Below are positions 11,575-24,408 of a stretch of DNA of 64,000 nt, piece by piece. Numbering within the stretch: position 1 is the first letter of the stretch; every line of letters begins with the position of its first letter. Both the position numbers and the translations under genes were made by a program. Source of the DNA: Hypholoma sublateritium FD-334 SS-4 (Eukaryota; Basidiomycota; Agaricomycetes; Agaricales; Strophariaceae); NCBI GenBank assembly GCA_000827495.1, contig KN817569.1, forward strand, positions 186,001 to 250,000, given 5' to 3'. Under the pieces are notes generated by a model. That model was not told where the DNA came from. It ran no database searches and saw only the letters and a list, made by a program, of their open reading frames with translations.

Positions 11575-13206
11575 ATGTCAACACCAGTTCCTACTGTACT
11601 CTCTGCACCCCAGGGAACCTCTCTGCAATCTCCTCCCATTCCCCAGGGAGCCGGAAGCGCGTCCACTCCTAGTACGGCCCCTGCACGCATTGGAGCCACA
11701 CAGCGAGATGGAAGCAGCAGCCTCGGGACCTTCGGTGTATGCGCCCCGTTAGCATTGGGAATCGATACTTATATTGCGGTTGGTTTGACAGGTTAAATCC
11801 GGTTTGGCGCAGATGTTGAAAGTATGCGCACATGTCCTTCTTAACGCAAGGATCGTTGATTTATACACCATTTGAAATAAGGGGGGCGTGATCATGGATG
11901 TAGTCAACGCTGAGCAGGTGAGAATTGTCTACTCCCGTCGGGATGTCGTATTCATGGCAAAGTCAATCAGGCTCGTATCGCTGAGGAGGCTGGAGCATGT
12001 GCGGTGATGGCACTTGAGCGTGTACCTGCAGATATCAGAGCAGAAGGTAAAGCTTGGTCCAATTGACTGCTCAGTTCCAATATAACCATTATCCATTGAG
12101 CACAGGCGGTGTTGCACGAATGGTCTGTCGATTCTCGGAGCGTTTCTTTCCGTTATCTTATCGGGCCATAGAGTGATCCGGAGATGATCAAAGCAATTGT
12201 TGACGCGGTGACTATCCCCGTAATGGCAAAAGTTCGCATTGGACACTTCGTTGAGGCGCAGGTAGGAAAATTCGAATGTGGTTTGTTTCCAGTTAATCGT
12301 TTCCGTGATAGATTTTGCAAGCCATCGGCGTGGACTACATTGACGAATCTGAAGTCCTCACTCCCGCGGACGATGAATATCACATCAATAAGCACCCATT
12401 CAAGGTGCCTTTCGTGTGTGGCGCACGCGATCTTGGCGAGGCGCTCCGCCGCATCTCGGAGGGTGCTGCAATGATCCGCACCAAGGGTGAGGCTGGGACT
12501 GGTAACGTTGTGGAGGCCGTCCGCCACCAGCGCGCTGTGATGAGCCAGATCAGACAGGCAAGCGTAATGAGCGAGGAAGAACTCTACGTGTATGCGAAGA
12601 CAATAGGAGCCCCATTCCATCTTCTTAAGGAGACCGCCAGGCTAAAGAGACTACCCGTCGTCAACTTCGCTGCTGGGGGTGTAGCCACACCGGGTACGAC
12701 TTGGCCACTCTTTCAATCTACAAGACCGAAATTTACTTCTTTTGGTCGTAGCTGATGCTGCTTTGATGATGCAGCTTGGATGTGACGGTGGTACGTTGGA
12801 ATTTGTGTATTTTTTTACCTGTGTCTGAAGCGCTTTTCCAGTCTTTGTTGGCTCTGGAATTTTCCACGTAAGTGCAACCTGACAAGCCTGAACGGCTATG
12901 AGACGGTCATTGACAAATCAATAACAGTCGGGCGATCCCGCAAAACGTGCACGGGCTATTGTCCAAGCTGTAGGCATATTTTACCTCCTCTCTAGCGATA
13001 TTCAACTTTTCTGCATCATAGGTAACGCACTACAATAATTACAAGATTTTGGCCGAAGTTTCTGAAAACCTAGGCCCTGCCATGGTCGGCTTGACCATGT
13101 GAGCATTCAAGTTACTCTCCATTGCAAAACCCCGTTTAAGAATCTTACTACTGTCAACAGCGACGCTAATTTGAAGGGAGGAAACTTCGCCGCTCGTGGC
13201 CACTAA
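11575..13206 (+). CDS. SNZ1: Pyridoxal 5'-phosphate synthase, PdxS/SNZ subunit
   Basis: Makes vitamin B6 (PLP) from ribose 5-phosphate, glyceraldehyde 3-phosphate and ammonia supplied by the glutaminase partner PdxT/SNO, in the cytosol. The 340-residue product is built from 12 exons: 11575-11736, 11792-11821, 11882-11917, 11971-12046, 12106-12122, 12172-12261, 12312-12693, 12752-12790, 12842-12867, 12928-12969, 13022-13098 and 13161-13206. An N-terminal Ser/Pro-rich extension of about 40 residues precedes the barrel. Diagnostic blocks are [35 protein letters not shown] (Schiff-base Lys127), [30 protein letters not shown] (Lys195) and [20 protein letters not shown]. The two lysines are 68 residues apart, as in bacterial PdxS. 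The last exon encodes the usual short tail ending ARGH; without that splice the protein would stop early. No PdxT gene is nearby. Confidence 0.95.
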
Positions 13207-14439
13207 ATTATAGAGTCTCAGTTTTAATACTAAAGCAAAATTTGAATTATTTTCTTTCATCTGTTTCCGTAGAAGTCAAATATAAATCGCAATCAATTGT
13301 TTCCCAGGATCCGCTGGTGTATCTTCTCTTTCGGTTATGATTTTGCTTTACCGCTCCATTATTGGTGGAGGCATCAAGATCTCGCTGGGCATCAAGCTCG
13401 AGCACTAAGAGCATTTGAGCAGCACATAAATAACATGACGTCATTACAGAATTGTCGCCGGCACTCGATCAGCCCTTTTAACCAAACCTCTGTCCTATCT
13501 CCTATTGCAACATCCACGATTGTTATTCCCCCGACTGTTGTTCCCCAGAAAATATACAGTAGATTAATCACCTTTCCATCTCCCACAAAAATCAGAAGAG
13601 AATGCCCAAATCGCAAACAGATGACATATTGAAGGCGTTCATCAAGGTAAGGCTTTGGACTCCGACTCCTACGAACCACCTCAACTAAAGTCACCGCGTC
13701 CTTTAGCACCAGCCCAAGCAAGAGTATACATTCGAAAGCGACAGAGGAAGCAGTAAATCTGAGTTATGCAGAGACGGTGGACGAGAATGTATCGATGTAC
13801 GTCGGTTTCTGAGAGGTTAAGCGCCCATAGCTCACATTCCAAAGTTGCAAATGGATGCCAAACATCTCTTCCAGGCAATGCAGGTGAGCATGAGTAACCT
13901 TTCTCCCAGGACAATTTGGAATATAGTTTACTTTGAATATAGGACCAGGGATTTTTTTGCGCTTTACCCATCGAGCCTGGTCGGACGTATATGAAATGCA
14001 GACCTTTGCCAGAGTAATTTAGATAGACCATTGAACATTCACGTTATTCTAAGTATCAAAAAGATGCCATTTTGTCTCTCTGGTCAGTATGCATCCAGAT
14101 CTCATCTTAATTTTATGCGAAATATGCCTCTGGCTGGCGACAGTTGAAAGTGATCCCCGGGTGAGCCGTCAGTGTAGGCGAGCCCTTCAAGTTTGCTTTG
14201 TAGTAGGCGCGATGACGCGATGACGTACTGGACAAATCGTCTATATATAGTTAAAAAGCACATGACCGATCCCGCCACGTCGCGTTGGACGATCACTGAG
14301 AATAGTCGTGACCAATTTCAAGTTGCTCCTAGGACCTAGTGGCAGCAACGGGCGCTGCACATACTTCTAGCATCCTTCGACACTCGATACTCTTGCTTCA
14401 ACAGCCTTTGATCAGAGGGAAATTCAAAAAATCTGCACG
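13207..14439. other. Intergenic region
   Basis: 1.2 kb without a supportable gene. Reading frames of 109-116 codons occur on the minus strand and 111 on the plus strand, but they lack motifs and plausible splice partners. The last 200 bp include TATATATAG near 14240, a possible core promoter for the GH63 gene. Confidence 0.4.
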
Positions 14440-17400
14440 ATGCAGCTGGCTTTGGTCCTCCTCTTGTCTCTGGCGCCTACCGTTCTCGCTGACACCTTCG
14501 CACCTGCGGATTCAACGAATAGTACTCTGCTATGGGGAGCATATAGACCTAACCTCTATTTTGGCTTGAGGCCAAGGATACCCCAGTCACTTATGACTGG
14601 CCTTATGTGGTTTGGAACGCAGGACTATCAGTCTGTTGGGAGTGAGTAGGGTCTGTACAGACAAAGATTCCACAAACTTATGGATACACTTAGGAACCCG
14701 ACACGCTTGTGATCAGGGGGATAACCTTGACAGTTATACATGGACAGAATACGATACCAGGGAGGGAGGCGTACAAGTACTGAAAGACTCCGCTAACAAT
14801 GTCAAGATCACGACCGAATTTTTGAAGGTTGCTGGGGGTGATCACGGCGGCAGTTGGGGCGCACGTATCAAGGGCGAGCCTATCGACAAAAGTGCGCCAC
14901 TTTCTCCTTTTCTCCTTCCTTTTGCCCCCCCGCGTATCTAAGTACGTGTGGATTTAGATCAAATTTCACGTATATCCACAATATTTTACTTTGGACTAGA
15001 GGGAATTGGTGGAATGAATATGGAAACGCCCGAAAACGAAAATGTACTTCGAAAACGATTGCTCTGGGATTTCCAAAACTAAGAGATGTCATAGGGAATT
15101 GCTGGCGAAATAAAACTCAGTGGATCCACACCGCAACTCGATGATTTCACTATCCGCGTTGTTGACAGTAGGTGATTCGCAAAAACATTCCAGTGATTCA
15201 AGACTAATAGATATTGTTCTCGTAGCTGGCTCAGATAACAGTCATATCGCAACCGGACTCCATAGTGAGAAGTTCGAAGACCGCATTGGCAGAACTCATT
15301 TCGCTGGTCTACTTGTGAAGCCTGGTGATATCTGGCAAGCTGGCCGTATGTTCAACAAGTTCATGCTTCATGTATAGCAAGCAATTGATAGCTTCCTCCT
15401 GACAGAGTATTTCTTGCGGTCAATCATGGAGCGCGCTCGTCCTCTTATCGCCCCATATCAAGATCCTGCTGTTGGTGCCCCCGACCCATCATTTATATTG
15501 CAACTTCCAGATGAAAGTGCAATTAGCAGCAACCTATACGGGATACAGAAATTTTTCGATGGGCCATTTCAATTCGACGTGTATTTCGACAGCGCTAGTG
15601 TCAAGCAGCGCTTGACATGTAAGTAAAATCTATGGCGACTATATATGTTGTCCTGAATGACCTTTTCTAGCCGAGACTATGGACAAACGCATTCCGGAAT
15701 TAGTCGAGGCGTACGGCCAACGTTTCCGTGAAGTCCTTCCATACCCCTCCGATTTTCCTGAAGACAAGAGAGAATCATTGGAAGCTTTCTCAAAAGCTGT
15801 CACATCCAATCTGTTTGGTGGAGTTGGGTACTTCTATGGAACTTCCATTGTCAACCGCAAGTTCTCGTACGAATGGGATGAAGAAGAAGATGCGGTTACG
15901 CACGATGAAGATGAAGGCCACCATGGTGCTAAGTTAACAGAGCCCAGGGCGCTGCTGACTGCAACACCCAGCAGAAGCTTCTTTCCGCGTGGATTCTACT
16001 GGTGAGTACATGTTGTAGATGTCGCAAAACCCATATTAACCTGCGATCTTTCAGGGATGAAGGTTTCCACCTTCTGCACATTGGAGCGTATGACAATGAT
16101 TTCAGGTAAGTGAATGTACCTGTTTCTAGTTCACTGCTAAATTTATTGGCCTTTCAGCTTGGAGATCCTCAAAGATTGGATAGGTCTAATTGACGATGAT
16201 GGCTGGGTGGCTAGAGAGCAGATTTTGGGCGAAGAAGCGCGCAGCAAGGTAAGAACCATGTTGGTCTGCGTGTATGTACAACTGACGTTATTGCAGGTCC
16301 CAGAAGAGTTCCAAACACAAGTACCCAACTACGCCAATCCTCCGACGCTTACGATGGCAGTCACAGCTTTCATTGATCGCGTGAAAGCTGCCAACTCGCA
16401 CCATGGCCCTTCAGACGCCGAGCTCGGCTTGGATATGGGCATGGGTGGTGTCCAGGTGCCAATGGGTGCATTCACGCCCGCGTCCTTAGGCGGCGCGGAA
16501 AGTCGATATATCGAAAACCCGGAATTGGCGATAAGCTACCTCAAAGAGATATACAAACCTCTCAAAAGACATTATGAATGGTTTAGGCGCACTCAACGCG
16601 GTCAGATTAAACAATATTCAAGGAAAGCGCGCTCGAGGTCCGAGGGATACCGCTGGCGGGGACGATCGCAATTGCATGTCCTGACGAGCGGGATGGACGA
16701 CTATCCTAGAGGACCACCCCATGCAGGCGAACTCCACCTGGACTTGATATCATGGGTTGGGTTCTTCTCGAGGACTATGCGCGAGATCGCCGCGTTTGTT
16801 GGAGAGAAAGATGACGAAGCAACGTATGCCAAGGTCGAGCAAGACGTTTTAAACAACATTGAAGGTATCTTATCATAGCAACGTGGTCGTATCTCCCAGC
16901 TTAATTTCGCCGACAGATCTACATTGGAACGAGGGAGAGAAGATGTACTGCGATCTCAATGTCAATGATGAAGGTAAGTATCCTCTTCAGACAGATAAGC
17001 ATCTATCTCATTTGAACAACGTAGATGAATCATACCCTGTGTGCCACAAGGGATATCTGTCCCTTTTCCCTTTCCTTTTGGAGCACCTTGCCCCGACCTC
17101 AGAACACCTAGGGCATATACTTGATTTGCTACACGATCCGAAGCATCTGTGGTCACCTTATGGTATCCGCAGCTTGTCGGCGTCACATCCTGAATTTGGG
17201 AAAGGCGAGAATTACTGGAAGGGGCCTATATGGATTCAAATGAACTATCTCGCACTAAGGGCGCTCCACAAGGTCGATTGTGCTTCTAGCAACTGCCCTA
17301 TTCATTACTCACCGAATTTTATAGACCTACGCTGCACAGGAAGGGCCATACCAGGAGAAGGCTAAGCAAATATACACGGAACTTCGCCGGAATGTTGTGC

Positions 17401-17692
17401 ACAACGTGGTTAAGGTGCGTATGGCCCAAGACAGGACGATCGACATCGTTAACTTGATCATCCAGGAGTATGAACGTACTGGGTACGTATGGGAGCAATA
17501 CGATTCGACCACTGGGGAGGGCAAAAGAAGGTCAGTATCCACTCTTACGTCATCGTTATACTTCATTAATCGTGGTCGTAGCCATCCCTTTACTGGCTGG
17601 ACGTCATTGACGACTTTAAGTATGTTTCTCTCCTACCTTTGAAACTTTCTGCGTTCTGACCTATTCATGTAGTCCTTTCGGAAAAGTACTGA
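14440..17692 (+). CDS. CWH41: Mannosyl-oligosaccharide glucosidase (ER glucosidase I, GH63)
   Basis: Trims the terminal alpha-1,2-glucose from the Glc3Man9GlcNAc2 N-glycan in the ER lumen, the first step of glycoprotein processing. The 816-residue protein uses 16 exons: 14440-14641, 14694-14891, 14958-15043, 15095-15167, 15226-15345, 15406-15618, 15671-16001, 16055-16105, 16158-16248, 16297-16864, 16917-16973, 17025-17272, 17325-17414, 17466-17530, 17582-17619 and 17673-17692. A signal sequence (residues 1-18) is followed by family blocks WGAYRPNLYFGLRPRIPQS, GLMWFGTQDY, RHACDQGDNLDSYTWTEYD and HGGSWGARIKGEP. The catalytic half shows SFFPRGFYWDEGFHLL, DLHWNEGEKMYCDLN and YDSTTGEG...SHPFTGWTSL. 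Length matches the family. The last exon contributes only seven codons. Confidence 0.95.
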
Positions 17693-17910
17693 ACGAATAT
17701 AATCATATTTTTCTGCGAAGCAAACCCGGCAAGACCGGTTGGCTGATTTACCTGATTCGTTCTAAGGATAATGACGACATCGGTCAATATTCCAGTGCTG
17801 GGTCTGAGATATTTGATGACGACGCATCACCCACTGCAGATTACGATGTATTTTTATATCTCCGCAGATTTTAGATTGAAGGTTCCTCGAACAACCTTCC
17901 CGTAACTGAC

Positions 17911-19362
17911 ATGCCTCTTTTTACCAAGTTCACTGGTTCTCCAAACGCAGGCAACAGACTTGCTGGTGGAAGTCGACATGGAATGACGCCCTTCAGGCTA
18001 GGCATTTGGCTTCGCCTGCACGGTGTTGATATCATAACAATGGCAGGCATGGGTGCCATTGGATTGGGCATCTATTTCGCTGGTATGATGAACGCTCTGT
18101 AACATCATTCAACAGCTAACCAGTTGTTAGATCCTGCGCCAACGCGATCGTTCCCCTTGTATTTCCGGGATGGAAATGTTGTATATCCAGAGTTTGCATA
18201 TCCGCTCCGGAAGGAAATCATTCCCATCTGGGCAGCTGCGCTCATCGCTTTTATTGTGCCGTTCTTCTTTTTCACCCTGTTCCAAATTCGGAGGAGAAGT
18301 ATAGACGACTGGTTCACCACTAGTCTTGGTCTTTTGAAGAGTGGGCATATATATCCACTGTATGACATTATTGATACTAAACCTATGCGGCACAGGTTTA
18401 ATTACGGCCGCTGTGTTCCAGGTCTTCGTGAAATGGCTCATTGGAGGCCTTCGTCCACACTTTTATGCTGTCTGTCAGCCCCGAATCACGGCAGGATATG
18501 CCCCTTCTGGTATAGGCTTTGCCAATTTGATGTACGATCGTTCGGTTTGCACTGGAGACCACAAACAAATCAACGATTCTTTGGAGTCAATGCCCTCGGG
18601 TCACTCGACAGCTGCATGGGCCGGTCTTTTCTACTTAGCACTGTACTTCAACGCTCAGCTCAAAGTAATGGGTGCCCATAACCCTGCATACTGGAAGATG
18701 GTCTTGTTCTTTGCGCCTATGCTAGGCGCCTGTCTGATCTCTGGTGCTTTGATTATTGACGAATGTACGTCCGGACATCTCCTTTTCGTCTTCGTTGCGG
18801 ACTTATCATAACAATCCTAGTCCACAACTGGTATGACGTGCTGGCAGGAGCAGTCATTGGTATTTGCACCGCGATTGTTGCTTTCCGCCAGACGTTTGCA
18901 GCCATCCTCGACTTTCGCTTCAACCATCTCCTCCTACCTCGCGTCACCTCTCTATTCCACCGCCAACCTTTCCTTCCAATAGCAGGGCGAGGGCCATATT
19001 TCACTTATCAACCCATGCCGGAATACGTCTCGTATGATCTGCCGTTCACTCGAGAGGGCGGGTGGGGATATGGACCCGGCGAGCAGATGGTCGGCGCCCC
19101 CGGTGATGCTACAGTACTCAACGCTAGAACGGGAAGTTCGATGAATAACCAGGCTAGCTGCAGCTTTGGTGGGCGTATTGGAGACAATACTACATCTCCG
19201 GCAAATAGAGCAACCGACAGCGACATTGGTGGGGGGTTTCTCAGCCAACCACACAATACTAACGCAAGATTTTGGAGCGATCAGGCCCCGGGTCCTAGTG
19301 GAAATGAGCACGTCCATAGGACCACTGAGGCGGACAGTGTGCCAGCACATAATATGGTCTGA
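17911..19362 (+). CDS. PAP2-family lipid phosphate phosphatase (DPP1/LPP-like)
   Basis: Integral membrane phosphatase that removes phosphate from lipids such as phosphatidic acid or diacylglycerol pyrophosphate. The 430-residue protein has exons 17911-18082, 18131-18340, 18396-18764 and 18821-19362. The three PAP2 signature motifs are present: KWLIGGLRP (residues 140-148), SMPSGHSTAAW (around 194-197) and FHNWYDVLAGAVIG. Hydrophobic spans surround them (ITMAGMGAIGLGIYF, WAAALIAFIVPFFFFTLF, MVLFFAPMLGACLISGALII). The C-terminal 120 residues are a polar tail rich in Gly, Ser and Asn, not part of the enzyme fold. It follows glucosidase I on the same strand after only 218 bp. Substrate specificity cannot be told from sequence. 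Confidence 0.92.
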
Positions 19363-20128
19363 TTTATGGTATCCTGTTGGTTCGACTTACCATACCTTTA
19401 TCATCTACATCAGTATATTACGCGTGCATGTAATGCAAGTGATATAACCTACAATATTTGGATTAATAGTGTCGCAGTTGTCGAGGCCAAAAGTCGGTAA
19501 CTTTTAATGGCATGGTAGGATCCCATGCCTAGTAACGTGTCCCCACCATGAGCCAATGACTAAATGTTGTGCGCCGATATTGGGTATTCGAAATATCCGA
19601 TGCAACTGGCCCACTGCGTCTTCTCCTTGAAATCCGTCAAGTTCTTTCAACTCAAGCTCGACCTTATGTCTTTCGAGCAATTTTCATATCCCTTGGAATA
19701 ACATTTTAATTGAATGCATTGTATCGGCAATATACACGTTCAATGACTGCAAACGCGAAGTTTCTGTTCTGCAATGCGACTCATACCTACGTGATTTGAC
19801 TTGTGACATTTCCGCCAAGTTTGTTCAAAAAACAGTGTCGAATCAATGCGCTTCGGCTGTCCAAAAAGGGCGTATATAGAAGACCTCGAACTGCCCTTCG
19901 AAACGCGCACAACGACCAAGGCAAACCAGGTATTAATATATCGTCACACGTATGCTGGAGTGCGGCTAAGATGCAAATACAAAATGACACAACTCAAAAG
20001 AGAGAGATAAGATGAAAATAAATAAAAACCGAGACCAAAAAAGCGGCGCCGAAGTCGTTGGCCACCCGGCTCCTGCATCGGGACCGGCGCGCCGCGGCCG
20101 TCCTCGCTCCGCCCACGAGCGCTGCGTC
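19363..20128. other. Convergent intergenic region
   Basis: About 770 bp between the ends of two converging genes, AT-rich in contrast with the GC-rich PhoD-like gene that follows. Only short shadow frames are visible. Confidence 0.45.
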
Positions 20129-23100
20129 TTACCACGCAGGCGGCGGGATGCGTATTGCATACCTAAATAAAAGGGATCCATCAGCATGCGCAGGCAAACG
20201 GCCTCCGCCAGCGCCCCGAGCAGGGAGGACCGCGGAGGAGGACGCAAGACGCACCCCATCGTCTCCCCGCCGCCCTTCTCGCGCTCGACGCGGATGTCGA
20301 ACACGAGCGCGCCGGCGGGCGCGTCGAAGTCGACCTGGCACCAGTTCCGCCGGCCCATGATGTGCTTGTGCTTGCGCGCCTGGCCCGTCGGCTCCTTCGT
20401 GAAGATCGGGACCTGCGGATGGGGGCGGGGCGTCAGCACGTGCGCGCGCGGGGGGGGGGAGGGTTAGACATAGAGGAAGGGGGACGCACCATCGTCTCGT
20501 CGGTGTTGATGTGGTGCAGTGTCTTGTGCGTCTTCGTCGCGAGGGAGGAGACGAGCGTGAGCACGCCGTTCGGGCTGCGTGGGTCAGCATGTCAGGTCAT
20601 CTCACGGCGCGGGCAACGGTGGGGCGCACGTACGGCGGTGTGTTCACGATCGCGCCTACACTCCACAATCAGCAGTCGCCCACACTCATTTATATACATC
20701 ATACACATGCATATATGAAGAGGAAAAGACGCACTGGTAACCACATTCGCCATGTACCGGAAGTCCTCCGCGGGCGGCAGCTCGGGCGTGCCTTTAACGC
20801 GCAGCGTCTTGAGCAGCCCGATCGCCGCGCAGTGCACGTCGCCCGAGAGGAACGTGACGCGGATGCGCTTCGCCTTCGCGAAGTTCTGCAGCTGCTCAAT
20901 GAGCCAGTTGCGCTCTTTCTGTTCGCACCCGTGCCCGCCGTCAGTCGCCTGTGCACACATACACAGAGCCGAAGCCGATGAAGCGCGCACCTTGTGGCCC
21001 CGCGCCGTCCAGTGGTCGTTCTACCCAAATTCAAAAACCCATCAGCCCCAACCACCCACCCACCACGCGCAACGCACCAGGTCATCCAGCAGCTCCGCCT
21101 CCGCGTTGAACTTGTTCACAAACCCACTGAGGCCCAGTGCGCCCGCGCGCCCGAGCGCGACGAGCGGGTTGAACTTGCTCTCGAGCGCGCTCTCGAGGAA
21201 GACGAGGCGCGGGTACGCGATCGGGATGCCAAGCTGCACGACGAGATGCGCGACGCCCGCGGGGAGCGCGTTCAGCGCGCCGAAGACGCGCGCGTACTCG
21301 CCTGGGCTGCAGACCTGCTCCTTCTTGCGCTCGGCGCTGAGGACGCGCGCGAGCGTGTGCGCGGGGGCGGAGGCGGCGGAGGGGGGGAATGCACGTAGAG
21401 AGGCGCGCGTGGGCGGGGCGGGCGGGGAGGCAGTCCGTCAGCACAGCCATCCAGCCACGCGAGCGGGGGTAACGAAGCGCGACGCACCGGCAGTCAAGCA
21501 TCAGAATATACACCCGTGGCCCGAGGCGCGACAGGAACGAGTGCGACGGGAAACGGACGTACGGCCCGGGCTCGCCGATGATGAGCGAGCGGAAGGCGTG
21601 CTGCCCGGGGGCGTCCTGCACACCGTCGACTTCGACTGTACATGATATAGTTGGCGGAGGGCTCAGTGCGCTGCGCGCGGGCAGCCTACATGGTGGGTGG
21701 GGACGCACCTTGGATGAAGCACTGGAATAAGAGGAAAAAGAAGTACCCGCGCGCGCCGATGCTGCGATATACAAGCAGAGCGGAGGCGGAGGCGGGCACG
21801 GAGGGAGGAGCGTATGCGTAAGCGTGGGACGGGTAATGAAGGAAAAGGACAAGTCAGAGCAAACACGCACTGCCGGAACACGGGTGAGCGCTGCAGATCG
21901 TCGGGATCTGCACAGACATGAAGGGAATGCGGCGCGTCAGTCGTCTCGTCGCTGCACCGCGCAAGCGAAGCACGCACAGCTTCCGAATCCGTCGATCTAC
22001 AGCGTTCAAGAAGAGCAGCAAAATGGAGGGATTTTCATTAGCACACTGTGCGCTGCGCGCGAGGTGAAGATGACGCACCAGATCTACAGAGAGCGCGCGC
22101 AGGAGAATGAGCACAGTACCGGATGCGCCCACGCGCGGACGGACGCACCATGATCGTCGCACATATTCAGCATCGGTCTACAATGAACAATAACCACATA
22201 CGCGCGCGTCAGCTGGCATACAGCAGGAGCGGAGAAAAGGATATAACGCAGTACAATACAGCGCATAACACAGCAGAAAAAAGAGCTCAACGCAGCAGAA
22301 AAAAGCTCGACGCAACAGAACAAGCGCATAATGCAACAAAGAAAGTGGCACAGCGCCGTACGGAACAGCGCACAGCGGGGCAGGAGCACAGAACAAGAAA
22401 CAGGGGAAAACAAACGACGGCGCACAGCGCACGACGCAGCTGAAAAAAGAGAGACAAAACTAACAGAAATAAAACTAAAAACAGAACCAGAAAAAAATAG
22501 AACCAGAAAGAAAAGAAAAAAAAGAAACCAACACGCACATCGAGCAATTCGCCCGCGCAAACGCGCCGCGCCTGAACGACTGGCAATAGTGACTAAAGAA
22601 GAACCGGTCGATCGCGGCCTCGAGCTCCTCCGTGAGCGGCATCGCGCGCTTCACCTCGGGCTTCGTCTGCGCGGCCCACTCCTGCAGCTCGGGCTCGCGC
22701 ATCAGTCTGCGGGTGAGCGCGCACGGGGCGGAGGCGTAGGCGGGCAAACAGTCGGTGTGGCGCGGTATAATGAAAAGTATATAGCGATCGCGGTGAATAG
22801 GGTTGGGGCAGGATTAGGCGCAGCAGAGAAGGTGGCAGGAGCGGCACGCACGAGTCGCAGTATATCTGGTCGCCGCCGCCGACGAGCACGTGGAACGGCG
22901 CCGCGTGGTGCTTCGTGAGGAGGTCGATCCACACGGGGTCGTACCCGCTTGCGAAGCCGGGCCCGCGGAAGTCGTCCGGGTTCACGCCGGACGAGAAGCC
23001 GTTGCACTGTCCGTCGTTCAGTCATTCGGGCGTCGTTCAGAATGCAGATTTGGGTAGCGCGTGGGGTAAGTAAGAGGGACAGTCAGCATATGTGGGGTAG

Positions 23101-24408
23101 GAGGTGGAGATCACGGCCGAACACAGTTGCAGGCAGGGAGGAGGAAAGAGAAGAACACTCACAGAGTGCGCCGCCCAGCGCATGTTCTCCCCGCGCCCGG
23201 GCACCCAGAACTCGAGCGGCTGCCCGCCGTTCACCGCGTACCGCACCACCATCTCGTGCGATGCGAGCGGCACCGCGAGCGCGAACCGCCAGAAGGTGAA
23301 CGTCCTGTGTATTGCATGACATAAAGGTGATTAGCAGATGGCATAGATCAGCTGTCGCGCAGAGGAAAGGTGAAATAAAAAGATAAATCGCTCACCCCCC
23401 AGCGCCGGCATACACCCACAGCTCCTGCCCCTTCACCTCCTGCCTGCACGCGCTCGGGCTCGACCCCGTACCCGGGCTCGCGGGCTCGGGCATCGCCATC
23501 GCGCTGCCGTTCGCCGCCGCTCCGAACCCGCCTGCCGACCCAAACCCGCCCGCGGGCGAGCCAGGAATGACGACAGAGTGCGGGTCGGCGGGGTGCGGTC
23601 CGAGCTCAAACGCGAAGCTCGGGCGGCTGCGCTCGTGTGAGGACGCGGTGGGTGGCCCGGAGGAGGAGGTGCTGGTTTGCCCGTGGGACGACGAGGTAGT
23701 GGTGGTGCTGGTTGGTGCAGCGGACGCGGTGCGCACCCGCGCGTGTGGTGGTGTGTGCGGCGGGACGGGGCGCGCGGGGTCCCACGTGTACGCGATCGAT
23801 GGGTGCGGGTCATACACCGATCCCGAGTCCGCGGCTGCGCATGGCGGTCAGTGGGCGTGTCGACGGGAGGAACGCGGCACTCACTAACGATGAGAGCAGC
23901 ACCGTGCCAGATGCCGTGCGCGTCGACGGTGTCATATCTAGAAAGGATGAATGCACGGCGCGCAGACGGACACGCGGCACGCACCTGAGCAGAGGCCCGC
24001 ACATGAACTGCGGCGTGTCAGCTGCCTGTCAGAAACAAAACACACGGCGCACCTGCAGATGGGGCTCCATGCGCGGCACGCGCAGCGCCTGCGACCGCTC
24101 GACGGGGCTCATGTGCGCGAGCTGCCCGGACGTCGGCGGCGCCGGCGGGAGGCGGGCGGGCGCATACGGGTAGTCTTTCGGGGGCAGGGCGGGCGGCAGC
24201 GGCGACGGCGCGCGTGGTGTGTGCTTGAAGCCGCCGATGAACGTCTCGTCCATGGGGCCGACGTCCTCGACGGGGGCGTGCGCGGCGGAGCGGCGGTACT
24301 CGCGGCTGTACGCCTCATTCTCCTGCGGCCGGTCAGCGGGCGTGCGGGGCGACGGGGTGCACGGACCTTCTGTGCTCTGCGCTGGGCGTGCCAGCCCGGG
24401 TTGTCCAT
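20129..24408 (-). CDS. PhoD-like phosphatase-domain protein, 21 exons
   Basis: Large PhoD-like metallophosphatase-domain protein of 784 residues. Exons: 24408-24367, 24322-24053, 24007-23985, 23937-23885, 23834-23396, 23304-23163, 23006-22852, 22706-22539, 22177-22149, 22083-22079, 21996-21978, 21907-21871, 21761-21709, 21635-21488, 21336-21078, 21020-20991, 20918-20735, 20655-20634, 20574-20490, 20412-20255 and 20162-20129. The catalytic part shows GGGDQIYCDS (near 366-375), DDHDLIDGFGSYPDDLQ (438-454), RGYFFFLLFQCF, YILMLDCR and FLSGDVHCAAIG (648-655). The protein ends GYAIRIPPPAW, which needs the last intron. The N-terminal 260 residues are Pro/Ser-rich. Thirteen of 20 donors read GTGCGT. 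Exon 10 is only 5 nt long and intron 8 is 361 bp of low-complexity sequence. The physiological substrate is unknown. It shares a short divergent promoter with the gene at 24660. Confidence 0.9.
22079..22083 (-). other. 5-nt microexon (exon 10) of the PhoD-like gene
   Basis: Sequence ATCTG, preceded by CTCTGTAG and followed by GTGCGTCATC on the minus strand. It supplies the last two bases of Asp441 and all of Leu442 in the metal-binding motif DDHDLIDGFG. Skipping it would delete the DL pair and shift the frame. The flanking introns are 65 and 82 bp, normal for this gene. Confidence 0.8.
22178..22538 (-). repeat. Low-complexity 361-bp intron 8 of the PhoD-like gene
   Basis: The coding strand is dominated by T-runs and imperfect repeats of a unit like TTTTTTCTGCTGCGTTGAG, with others such as GTTATGCGCT. 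Other introns in the gene are 57-156 bp, so this one has expanded, probably by slippage. No exon is needed here for frame or motif continuity. Confidence 0.6.

Noticed and set aside
13022..13101. PdxS stop codon at 13099-13101
   Set aside because: A strong GTGAGC donor at this point joins to 13161 and restores the normal C-terminal tail of the family.
19966..20439. PhoD-like protein ending at 19966 with a long basic tail
   Set aside because: A GTGCGT intron at 20254-20163 gives the family-like ending IPPPAW at 20129 instead.
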